DNA from: UBA12151 sp964600645
Lineage (GTDB): Bacteria; Patescibacteriota; Minisyncoccia; Moranbacterales; UBA9337
Reading direction: 5' to 3'
NCBI GenBank assembly: GCA_964600645.1
Contig: CAZRJL010000046.1
Span: forward strand, 1-6,282
DNA: 6,282 bases
Shown here: one piece after another, positions 1 to 6,189 of the stretch
How positions within the stretch are numbered: the first letter of the stretch is position 1
How the letters are laid out: every line of letters begins with the position of its first letter
Notes under the pieces: model-generated
Told to the model about the DNA's origin: nothing
Database searches by the model: none
Seen by the model: the letters and a program-made list of their open reading frames with translations, nothing else
Made by a program: the position numbers and the translations under genes

Positions 1-19
1 CCAAAACATAATTTTTCAT
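1..19 (-). CDS. possible start of a further gene, cut by the window edge
   Basis: On the minus strand an ATG at 19-17 opens a reading frame of six codons (M-K-N-Y-V-L) that runs off the window. A GGAG motif lies about 8 bases upstream of the ATG within a G-rich stretch (roughly 20-33), which is good spacing for a ribosome binding site. The gene would lie about 150 bases after the stop of mrdA on the same strand, with no strong terminator between. In many bacteria the gene after PBP2 is rodA, but six residues are far too few to identify the product, and a chance ATG is possible. Confidence 0.3.
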
Positions 20-118
20 CCCCCACTCTCCACTTTTTCAAAAAAATCAAAAAAGCAAGAATGAGTTTTTTATTTTAAATTATTTAATTTTTTATTACCC
101 CATTTCAATTCCTCAACT

Positions 119-127
119 ATTCTAGCA
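119..127 (-). promoter_or_regulatory. candidate extended -10 promoter upstream of the partial gene
   Basis: Minus strand reads TGC-TAGAAT: a -10 hexamer matching TATAAT at 5 of 6 positions with the TG of an extended -10 element directly before it. No good -35 hexamer sits 16-18 bases upstream, which extended -10 promoters can tolerate. A start near position 112 would give a leader of about 90 bases to the ATG at 19. The region is AT-rich, so chance matches are common; the downstream gene may equally be read through from mrdA. Confidence 0.25.
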
Positions 128-171
128 TAATTTCTGCCATTTAACATCACTTTCTTTATTATGCGCCGTTC

Positions 172-2061
172 TTATTTCCTAAGTCTGTTCTCCCAATACC
201 ATTGATACACTTCTTGAGCCACCGGCACTGCGTTATAGCTCTCTTCCCCTTGCCCCTCAACCAGCACCACTAAAACAATCTCCGGATTTTCATATGGAGC
301 GTAGGAAACAAACCAACCATGTGTCTTTCCCTCTCCTCCATACTGCGCCGTTCCGGTTTTTCCGGCAACTTCAATAGGCAGACCATTGAGACTTTGCGCC
401 GTTCCTTCGGTTATCGTCATTCTCATCCCTTCTTGCGCAACTTTCAAAATTTGAGGATCAATTATTTGCGACCGAACAATTCGCGGAGAATAATTTTCCG
501 TTTCGCCTTTCAAATTACGCGCTTGCGAAACAATCCTCGGCTGATACAATGTTCCACCATTGGCAATAGCGGAAATATAAGCGGCGATTTGAAGCGGCGT
601 CGCGGTGATATATCCCTGTCCGATGGACGCATGATAACTGTTTCCGATATACCATTTTTCTCCAAATTTTTCCATTTTCCATTTTTCATCCGGCACAAAT
701 CCTTCCGCCTCTCCACCAATATCAATTCCAGTCATATTTCCAAAACCGAAAAGATTGTAATATTCCTTCATCTTTTCCATACCCAAACCTCTTACATTTC
801 CATATCCCCCTCCAACGCTATAAAAAAACACATCGCTGGAAACGGCAATCGCCCGCCTGACATCGGTAAATCCGTGAGCTTTCCAATCACCAAAAAAATA
901 ACTACCCGCACTGATGCCTCCTCGACTTTCAATCTGAGTTTGTTCCGTTATTATTCCTTCTTTAAGCGCGGCGCTTGCAAGCAAAGGCTTTATTGTCGAA
1001 CCGGGAGCATATTCCCCCGAAAGCGCCCGATTAAACATCGGGCGAAGCGGATCGCTCATTAATTGCTGATATTGATTCGAGGAAATACCGGAAGCAAAAA
1101 GATTATTATCGAAACTGGGAATACTTACCATCGCCAAAACCCCCCCATCATTGGGATTCATTGCCACAGCGGCGGCGGTTTTCAATTGATTTTTTTCCAA
1201 CACTCCACTAATACTGTCAAATAATTTTTTTTGCAATTGAGCGTCAATATTTAAAATCAAATCACTTCCGGGATCGGGACTCGCGATACCCACCTCTCTC
1301 TTGGCATTTCCCACCGAATCAACCTCCACTTTTCTTGCTCCATTTTTCCCCCGTAACTTATCCTCATATGCTTTTTCTATTCCATGCTTACCAATATAAT
1401 CCGTAAACGCATAATCCGGGTTGTTTTTCAATTCTTCGGCGCGAATTTTTCCCTCATATCCCAATATATGGGAAAAAATCAAACCGTCTTCATATTTTCT
1501 GACTGCGTTTTTTTCAATTTCAAATCCGGGAAACTCCTCTTTTTTTCCCTCTATTATCAAGGATTCCTCTTGGCTTATATTTTCTTTTATTAAAATCGGA
1601 GACGAAAAAGAAAGATCCGCATTCTCCAAAAATCCCCAAATTTCATCCTTGTTTAACGCAAGAATTTCTGCTATTTTTTCAACCACGCTTCTTCGCTCCG
1701 GCAGATTAACCGAGAGATCATTCGGAATAGCGACAACATCCATACTGGGCGTATTATTTACTAAAACTTGTCCGTATCGGTCGTATATCTTTCCGCGCGG
1801 AGCTTTGATACTTATCAAGTGGGTACTGTTTCCCTTGGCAATCTCACGATAATATTCACCCTTAATAATACTCAAATAAAAAATTCTTCCCGCCATCACA
1901 AACAGAACCGCCAAAGAAACAAACCAAAAAATATCAAGCAATTTTTTATCAAAAGGATTTTCCATTCGGCAAGCCTCCTGCCTGGTGAGTGTCATTAAGG
2001 AATCTTCCACTTCAAATTGATCGAGCATTTCCCTTTTTACTTGGTATTTTTCTCTTGTCAT
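172..2061 (-). CDS. mrdA: penicillin-binding protein 2, peptidoglycan D,D-transpeptidase of the elongasome
   Basis: This is a class B penicillin-binding protein, which cross-links peptide stems of new peptidoglycan outside the membrane during cell elongation, normally with the RodA glycosyltransferase. Of 629 residues, about 1-40 are a charged cytoplasmic tail, about 41-63 a single membrane anchor, and about 85-250 the PBP dimerisation/pedestal region, beginning with the conserved RGKIYDRYGQVL (89-100). The transpeptidase domain fills about 265-620. All three active-site motifs are visible: S355-T-I-K358 (nucleophile and general base), S408-S-D410, and K568-T-G570. Length is normal for the family. 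It is the last gene of the mre operon, starting 4 bases after the mreD stop. The ATG at 2061 has no visible ribosome binding site, whereas an in-frame ATG at 1965 (M33) has a perfect one; I keep the longer form because of the tight operon spacing and open frame. Identity is secure; the start is not. Confidence 0.96.
   Translation of the reverse strand: MTREKYQVKREMLDQFEVEDSLMTLTRQEACRMENPFDKKLLDIFWFVSLAVLFVMAGRIFYLSIIKGEYYREIAKGNSTHLISIKAPRGKIYDRYGQVLVNNTPSMDVVAIPNDLSVNLPERRSVVEKIAEILALNKDEIWGFLENADLSFSSPILIKENISQEESLIIEGKKEEFPGFEIEKNAVRKYEDGLIFSHILGYEGKIRAEELKNNPDYAFTDYIGKHGIEKAYEDKLRGKNGARKVEVDSVGNAKREVGIASPDPGSDLILNIDAQLQKKLFDSISGVLEKNQLKTAAAVAMNPNDGGVLAMVSIPSFDNNLFASGISSNQYQQLMSDPLRPMFNRALSGEYAPGSTIKPLLASAALKEGIITEQTQIESRGGISAGSYFFGDWKAHGFTDVRRAIAVSSDVFFYSVGGGYGNVRGLGMEKMKEYYNLFGFGNMTGIDIGGEAEGFVPDEKWKMEKFGEKWYIGNSYHASIGQGYITATPLQIAAYISAIANGGTLYQPRIVSQARNLKGETENYSPRIVRSQIIDPQILKVAQEGMRMTITEGTAQSLNGLPIEVAGKTGTAQYGGEGKTHGWFVSYAPYENPEIVLVVLVEGQGEESYNAVPVAQEVYQWYWENRLRK
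1974..1979 (-). promoter_or_regulatory. perfect AGGAGG ribosome binding site inside the mrdA frame
   Basis: The minus strand carries AGGAGG followed by 8 bases (CTTGCCGA) and an ATG at 1965-1963 in frame with PBP2. Starting there gives a 597-residue protein beginning M-E-N-P-F-D-K-K immediately before the membrane anchor, a conventional layout for PBP2. The motif also encodes part of R-Q-E-A, so it may be coincidence. If this is the true or a second start, the gap to mreD becomes 100 bases. Confidence 0.45.
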
Positions 2062-2065
2062 AATA

Positions 2066-2602
2066 TTATCTGATTTTTACCGCTTTTTCATAAAAAAATA
2101 AACGTTTCTCCAGCCTATTTATTGCCCAATAGAGAAAATAGAAAATCGGAATATTCCAAAGCGATTCCAAAAAAGAACTCCAAATAAATTCCATAGGATT
2201 GCCTACAAAAAAATCCATCGTTCCAATTTGAAGCAAAGAAAAACCAAGCGCGAGAAAATTACTAAAAAAGGTTACCGCCACTATAAGAAAAATCACCAAT
2301 AAAAAACTCCACCCGGCGCTGGCAAGCAAAAGTCTCTTGGAAATAAAACTCACCGAATATATCGCAAGTATAAATATTACCACATTCTCTCCCACTCGAT
2401 CGAAAGCCAGCAAATCAATCAAAATTCCCAACCCGAGAATATACATCCAAATTTTTTCAAAACCGGAAATAATCGTCCATGCCACCGCCGCCATCAATCC
2501 AAAACCAACAACTTGTCCGCCAAAAGGAAAAGAAGCAAGAACGTATGCTTGAAAAAAGGCAATAATAAAAACTGCTACCGCTCTGAAAAAAAAATTCTCC
2601 AT
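2066..2602 (-). CDS. mreD: rod shape-determining membrane protein MreD
   Basis: A 178-residue, strongly hydrophobic protein with about six membrane-spanning stretches (roughly 5-24, 32-47, 50-66, 72-90, 97-122, 145-163) and a short basic cytoplasmic tail (about 162-178, rich in R and K). MreD is the small integral membrane subunit of the elongasome and is thought to work with MreC in controlling PBP2 and RodA. Sequence conservation in MreD is low, so the call rests on size, topology and position between mreC and the PBP2 gene, which is the classical order. The D63 in the third membrane segment and the following L-L-A-F-D stretch resemble the conserved acidic site often seen in the family. The ATG lies 9 bases after the mreC TGA; no Shine-Dalgarno motif is visible, so translation is probably coupled to mreC. 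Confidence 0.9.
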   Translation of the reverse strand: MENFFFRAVAVFIIAFFQAYVLASFPFGGQVVGFGLMAAVAWTIISGFEKIWMYILGLGILIDLLAFDRVGENVVIFILAIYSVSFISKRLLLASAGWSFLLVIFLIVAVTFFSNFLALGFSLLQIGTMDFFVGNPMEFIWSSFLESLWNIPIFYFLYWAINRLEKRLFFYEKAVKIR

Positions 2603-2611
2603 CTAGATTTA

Positions 2612-3424
2612 TCACTGACCGCTTTTGATCACGGAAACAAACCGCAAATCATCGGGTGCTATTAATTGAAACACGACCGCGCGCCAAAAAAGATTATCCG
2701 GCGACGCATAAGTCTCTTTTGCTTTTCCTATTAGTAATCCCCTGGGCATATCACCCCCAATTCCGGAAGTTATAATTTCATCTCCAATATCGATTTTGTC
2801 CGTTTGCAAGACATCATCCAATATCAATCCAAGTCCGTATTCGCCTCGCACAATTCCTTTTGCCTGTGTCGCTCCCATTTCCGCGTTGATAAAACTTTCC
2901 GGGTTGGACAACAACATCACTTGCGATGAAGTTGCGTATGTTTTTTTTACGCGACCAACCAAATTTTTTCCAAAAGCCACCACTGGCATTCCCTCGGAAA
3001 TACCATCACGACTACCTTTGTCGATCATCATCCAATTTCCCACACCGCCTACATCGCGACCAATTACTTGCGCCATCTGACCCTCAAACCTGTCTCGCAA
3101 AAAAAGATTATTTTGCTCCCTGAGAATATCATTTTCTTTCTTTATATCGCGAAGCAGTGCATTTTCCGCCGCCAAACGCACGTTTTCGCCGCTTAGCTTT
3201 TCATTTTCGCTCTTCATTTCTCCAATCGAAGAAGCAAAAAAGATTACCTGCTTGGTTTTCTCAGAAGAAACAAAAAGAATTTTTCCAAAAGGATAAGTAA
3301 CGCGAAGAATCACTCCTCGAAAAAAATCAAAAAAACCGAATGGATTCCAAAAAATCAAAAAACCGAAAATGAAAACCACTGCGACAACTCTGGATATTTT
3401 TCGATTATAAAAATTCTTAAACAT
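2612..3424 (-). CDS. mreC: rod shape-determining protein MreC
   Basis: A 270-residue bitopic membrane protein that links the MreB cytoskeleton to the periplasmic or outer part of the elongasome and is known in other bacteria to bind and activate PBP2. Residues 1-9 are cytoplasmic and basic and about 10-28 form the membrane anchor. Residues about 66-108 are a coiled coil with repeated E-N-x-x-L patterns (S-E-N-E-K-L, A-E-N-A-L-L, K-E-N-D-I-L) used for dimerisation. About 115-265 is the double beta-barrel domain, with the family hallmarks D135-K-G-S-R-D-G-I and T219-S-G-I-G-G followed by P227-R-G-L-L-I-G. Length is typical for a compact MreC without a C-terminal tail. The ATG is 21 bases after the mreB TAG, without a clear ribosome binding site. 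It ends in TGA, which confirms that UGA is a stop in this organism. Confidence 0.96.
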   Translation of the reverse strand: MFKNFYNRKISRVVAVVFIFGFLIFWNPFGFFDFFRGVILRVTYPFGKILFVSSEKTKQVIFFASSIGEMKSENEKLSGENVRLAAENALLRDIKKENDILREQNNLFLRDRFEGQMAQVIGRDVGGVGNWMMIDKGSRDGISEGMPVVAFGKNLVGRVKKTYATSSQVMLLSNPESFINAEMGATQAKGIVRGEYGLGLILDDVLQTDKIDIGDEIITSGIGGDMPRGLLIGKAKETYASPDNLFWRAVVFQLIAPDDLRFVSVIKSGQ

Positions 3425-3445
3425 TTTATCTTTATGTTTATAATT

Positions 3446-4534
3446 CTACCTCAAAGGACGATCATCATATTGATTATCAATTAAAACTTCTTTTAGATTA
3501 TCCAGATCCTCCAAAACGATTCCTGTTCCTCGCACTACCGCCGTTAAAGGATCTTCCATCATTCGTACCGGCATTTCCGTGTGATTGGCAATCGCTTTAT
3601 CCAGTCCGCGAATCAAACTGCCTCCTCCCGCCAAAATTATTCCTCTTTGCATAATATCGGAAATAAGTTCCGGCGGAGTTTCCTCAATAATAGTTTTGAT
3701 GTTGTTTATAATAATCCGAATAGAACGCGAAAGCGCCTCGCGAATTTGTTCATCATTGGCTTTTATTTCTTTCGGCAAACCACTTACTAAATCTCGCCCG
3801 CGAATCATCATTGAAAGAGGCTTTGGTTGAGGATAAGCACTTCCGATGGCAATTTTTACATCTTCCGCCGTTCTTTCTCCGACTAATAAATTAAATTCAT
3901 CCCGGCAAAATCTCACAATATCTTCATTCATTTCATCACCGGCAACCCGCAAACTGCGCGAAACCACCACGCCGCCCAAGGAAATAACGGCGATTTCCGC
4001 TGTTCCTCCGCCGATATCAACAATCATATTTCCCGCCGGAGTGGTTACTGGAAGACGCGCGCCGATTGCCGCCGCCATCGGTTCATCGATAACATACGCT
4101 TCCCGCGCTCCGGCGTTGAGTGAAGCATCAATAACCGCCCTTTTCTCCACTTCGGTCACTCCGGATGGAATTCCAACCAACACGCGCGGACGAGGAAGCA
4201 AAGAAAAAGAATCTTTGTGAATCTTGTCGATAAAGTATCGCAACATTTGTTGGGTAACCTCAAAATCACTCACCACTCCGTCTACCAGAGGACGAATCGC
4301 CACAATATGACTGGGAGTTTTTCCGACCATCTTTTTGGCTTCTTTTCCAATTGCCAGAATTTGTCCGGTTCTTTTGTTGATTGCCACCACGGAAGGCTCA
4401 TTGATAACAATCCCTTTTCCGCTCACATAAACCAAGGTATTGGCGGTTCCCAAATCAATCCCGATATCTTTGGAAAATTTCCCAAAAAAACTTCCGGTTA
4501 TTTTTCGATATATATTTCTGAATTTAGAGGTCAT
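3446..4534 (-). CDS. mreB: rod shape-determining protein MreB, bacterial actin
   Basis: MreB is the actin-fold ATPase that forms membrane-bound filaments and steers side-wall peptidoglycan synthesis. From the ATG at 4534 it is 362 residues. The phosphate-1 loop D-I-G-I-D-L-G-T-A-N-T lies at about 23-33, V-G-I-P-S-G-V-T at about 120-127, the phosphate-2 loop D-I-G-G-G-T-A-E-I at about 173-181, and the adenosine motif L-A-G-G-G-S-L-I-R-G at about 301-310. All are intact. About 22 residues precede the fold; they are basic and hydrophobic (S-K-F-R-N-I-Y-R-K) and probably form an amphipathic membrane-binding helix, longer than in E. coli MreB. A TTG at 4549 would add five residues (M-L-N-F-F). Neither start has a Shine-Dalgarno motif; I prefer ATG. 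It is the first gene of the operon, behind a near-consensus promoter. Confidence 0.98.
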   Translation of the reverse strand: MTSKFRNIYRKITGSFFGKFSKDIGIDLGTANTLVYVSGKGIVINEPSVVAINKRTGQILAIGKEAKKMVGKTPSHIVAIRPLVDGVVSDFEVTQQMLRYFIDKIHKDSFSLLPRPRVLVGIPSGVTEVEKRAVIDASLNAGAREAYVIDEPMAAAIGARLPVTTPAGNMIVDIGGGTAEIAVISLGGVVVSRSLRVAGDEMNEDIVRFCRDEFNLLVGERTAEDVKIAIGSAYPQPKPLSMMIRGRDLVSGLPKEIKANDEQIREALSRSIRIIINNIKTIIEETPPELISDIMQRGIILAGGGSLIRGLDKAIANHTEMPVRMMEDPLTAVVRGTGIVLEDLDNLKEVLIDNQYDDRPLR

Positions 4535-4600
4535 AAAAAAATTCAACAAGCTTTTTGACTTATTTTCAAATATTTAGATTTCTTTTTGTTATTTTCCTCA

Positions 4601-4629
4601 ATAATACACCAAAAAGGCAACGCAGTCAA
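4601..4629 (-). promoter_or_regulatory. near-consensus housekeeping promoter for the mreBCD-mrdA operon
   Basis: The minus strand has a -35 hexamer TTGACT (4629-4624, 5 of 6 matches to TTGACA), a spacer of exactly 17 bases, and a -10 hexamer TATTAT (4606-4601, 5 of 6 matches to TATAAT). Transcription would begin near 4594, leaving an A-rich leader of about 60 bases before the mreB ATG. Its position directly after the phoH terminator and before mreB makes it the obvious operon promoter. Confidence 0.75.
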
Positions 4630-4633
4630 AATT

Positions 4634-4669
4634 AAAAAAAATGAGGGATTGCAACATCGTGCAATCCCT
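4634..4669 (-). terminator. Rho-independent terminator of the PIN-PhoH gene
   Basis: On the minus strand a perfect 10-base-pair stem (AGGGATTGCA at 4669-4660 pairing with TGCAATCCCT at 4653-4644) encloses a 6-base loop and is followed, after CA, by eight T residues (4641-4634). It begins 23 bases after the phoH stop codon. It insulates the PIN-PhoH transcript from the mre operon, whose -35 box starts only a few bases further on. The opposite strand lacks a long T tract, so termination should be directional. Confidence 0.88.
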
Positions 4670-4692
4670 TTTCAAGCACTTCGAATTATTAT

Positions 4693-6048
4693 TTACAAAT
4701 AATCAGCGGCAACAGTCGCCAAACTACTGCGACAACCACCTGTCAGAGTAATGTGTCCATGAATTGACAGCGGAGAAAGTTTTCTCACCGCATGCATCAG
4801 TCCATTGCTTTGCTCGTCAACATACGGATTGTCGATTTGTCCAGGGTCGCCAAGAAGGACGAATTTAGTTCCCTCCCCGGCACGACTAATAATCGTTTTT
4901 GCCTCAAACGGCGTCAAATTCTGCGCCTCATCAATAACGCAGAATTCCCCGCGAATTGAACGCCCACGCATAAATGTGAGCGCTTCCAACTGCAAGATGT
5001 CCTCAATTTTTTCTTTCTTTCTTCTTTTTATCCCCAGATCCTTCATCCTGCCCAGAATAAAATAGAGATTATCCGAATAAGCCCCCATCCATGGGGCAAG
5101 CTTATCTTTCATGTCCCCAGAAAGATAACCGATATCATTTCCGATTGGAATAATCGGACGCGAAAAAAGTATTTTATCGTACAACTTCGTACCATTGAAC
5201 GTCTGAGTCAACCCAGCCAAAAGAGCGAGCATTGTCTTGCCTGTTCCGGCTTTACCGGCAATAGTCACAACTTGCACATTCGGGTCGATAAGCAAGTTGT
5301 ATACCATTATCTGCTCAACATTTCTTGGCCAAATTCCGTACGAATTTGGCATTTCCCATTTATGCCGACAGACGTCTTCATTTCCATCATACCGACCCAT
5401 ATATTTGTTCTTCCCATTTGTCATCAAGATGAATTCATTGGCAAGCAATCCATCCAAATCGCCGGATTCGATATTCTTGAAAATATTTTTCAAAGGATAC
5501 CGACTTCCATTGCAACAACATTCGTTTATTAAACCCTCAGGAGCGTCAATATTTCGATACCCCTTAAATCCAACGTTAAATGATGAGGCTTTATCTTCCT
5601 CAAAATCCGTAGTCTTAATTCCGAGAATATTCGCTTTGACGCGCATATTCAGATCTTTGGAAACCAGAGTGATGTTTCCAGCTCTTCTATGCAGATGATA
5701 AACGACTGCCAAAGTCTGATGATCGAGAGTCTCTGGATTAAAGTAATCTGTAATGCCCCAGGTTATCTCAGGACTTGCCATTGATATTTTTACTATTTTT
5801 CCATCCGACATTTTTATCCCTTCGCTGAAACTGCCAAATTCACGCAAGCTGTCGAAATATTTCAATGACCTTCTTGCGTTAAATCCCTTTGTGCCCTCCA
5901 ACTTCTTCATTCCATCTAACTGCTCAATTACAGCCATTGGAATAACCACATCGCAGTTATTCAAACAATTAACTGCCATCGGATTGTGCAGAAAAACACT
6001 TGCGTCAATCACAAACGTTTCTCTTTTTGCTGATTGTTGAGTTGTCAT
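4693..6048 (-). CDS. phoH2: PIN-PhoH two-domain protein (PhoH2/YlaK type), predicted RNase and ATPase
   Basis: A 451-residue fusion of a PIN ribonuclease domain and a PhoH P-loop ATPase, matching the family's usual length. Studied relatives act on RNA as helicase/nuclease; the target here is unknown. The PIN domain (about 11-150) keeps the expected acidic residues D15 (V-I-D-A-S), E42 (I-E-Q-L-D), D109 and D132 (V-S-K-D). The PhoH domain (about 240-451) has Walker A G265-K-A-G-T-G-K-T272, S-R-P-I-I-P-I-G (296-303), Walker B V-I-D373-E374-A-Q-N, and G400-D-P-G-Q-I-D. The C-terminus L-T-G-G-C-R-S has Cys439 where relatives I recall have an acidic residue before the conserved Arg. Three consecutive cysteines (177-179) lie in the linker. 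The ATG at 6048 is chosen because of its AGGAGG site; an upstream TTG at 6189 would make the promoter coding. It has its own promoter and terminator. No signal peptide is seen, so it is cytoplasmic. Confidence 0.95.
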   Translation of the reverse strand: MTTQQSAKRETFVIDASVFLHNPMAVNCLNNCDVVIPMAVIEQLDGMKKLEGTKGFNARRSLKYFDSLREFGSFSEGIKMSDGKIVKISMASPEITWGITDYFNPETLDHQTLAVVYHLHRRAGNITLVSKDLNMRVKANILGIKTTDFEEDKASSFNVGFKGYRNIDAPEGLINECCCNGSRYPLKNIFKNIESGDLDGLLANEFILMTNGKNKYMGRYDGNEDVCRHKWEMPNSYGIWPRNVEQIMVYNLLIDPNVQVVTIAGKAGTGKTMLALLAGLTQTFNGTKLYDKILFSRPIIPIGNDIGYLSGDMKDKLAPWMGAYSDNLYFILGRMKDLGIKRRKKEKIEDILQLEALTFMRGRSIRGEFCVIDEAQNLTPFEAKTIISRAGEGTKFVLLGDPGQIDNPYVDEQSNGLMHAVRKLSPLSIHGHITLTGGCRSSLATVAADYL

Positions 6049-6052
6049 ATTG

Positions 6053-6058
6053 CCTCCT
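6053..6058 (-). promoter_or_regulatory. strong Shine-Dalgarno site that fixes the PIN-PhoH start
   Basis: Minus strand reads G-AGGAGG-CAAT-ATG: a full anti-SD match with a short 4-base spacer to the ATG at 6048. It decides the start against the longer open frame reaching 6189, whose extra 47 residues would have to be encoded by the ribosome binding site, the leader hairpin and the promoter. Confidence 0.85.
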
Positions 6059-6076
6059 CGACAAGAGTTATTTGCC

Positions 6077-6117
6077 AAAATAAAAAAGCCAACGATTGCG
6101 CGCTGCTTTTTATTTTT
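6077..6117 (-). promoter_or_regulatory. terminator-like hairpin in the PIN-PhoH leader, possible attenuator
   Basis: On the minus strand AAAAAGC-AGCG (6111-6101, approximately) can pair with CGTT-G-GCTTTTT (about 6094-6083), leaving a 6-base loop and one bulged G. The pairing extends through the flanking A-rich and T-rich arms, and the 3' arm is a run of six T, then ATTTT. Stem plus T tract is the form of an intrinsic terminator. It lies between the candidate promoter and the ribosome binding site, so it could attenuate transcription. It could also be a terminator for an unseen upstream transcript if the real promoter lies elsewhere. The GC part of the stem is short, so strength is uncertain. 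Confidence 0.45.
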
Positions 6118-6160
6118 CAAGGAACAATTCCTCTTTTTCTTATTCAATTTTACTAAACTT

Positions 6161-6189
6161 AATATATCAAAATAACCACCCAAAAGCAA
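6161..6189 (-). promoter_or_regulatory. candidate extended -10 promoter of the PIN-PhoH gene
   Basis: Minus strand: TTGCTT (6189-6184, 3 of 6 matches to the -35 consensus), 17-base spacer, TATATT (6166-6161, 5 of 6 matches to the -10 consensus). A TGA immediately before the -10 hexamer gives an extended -10 element. Transcription would begin near 6154, with a leader of about 105 bases containing the hairpin at 6077-6117. It is the best promoter match upstream of the gene; a perfect TATAAT at 6251-6246 has no partner -35. Confidence 0.5.

Noticed and set aside
70..100. A/T-only inverted repeat (AAATTA-AA-TAATTT) after mrdA as a terminator
   Set aside because: The stem has no G-C pairs and would be too unstable to stop transcription.
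911..925. A second internal GAGGAGG motif within mrdA
   Set aside because: No start codon follows at suitable spacing; it encodes the glycine pair of R-G-G-I-S in the transpeptidase domain.
319..1062. Long plus-strand open frame of 247 codons opposite mrdA
   Set aside because: It is antisense to conserved PBP2 sequence, has no family features, and is rich in residues expected from a shadow frame; likewise the other plus-strand frames across mreB, mreD and phoH2.
6049..6189. Longer PIN-PhoH version with 47 extra residues from a TTG at 6189
   Set aside because: The extra stretch contains a strong ribosome binding site, a terminator-like hairpin and a promoter, and lies before the normal start of the PIN domain.
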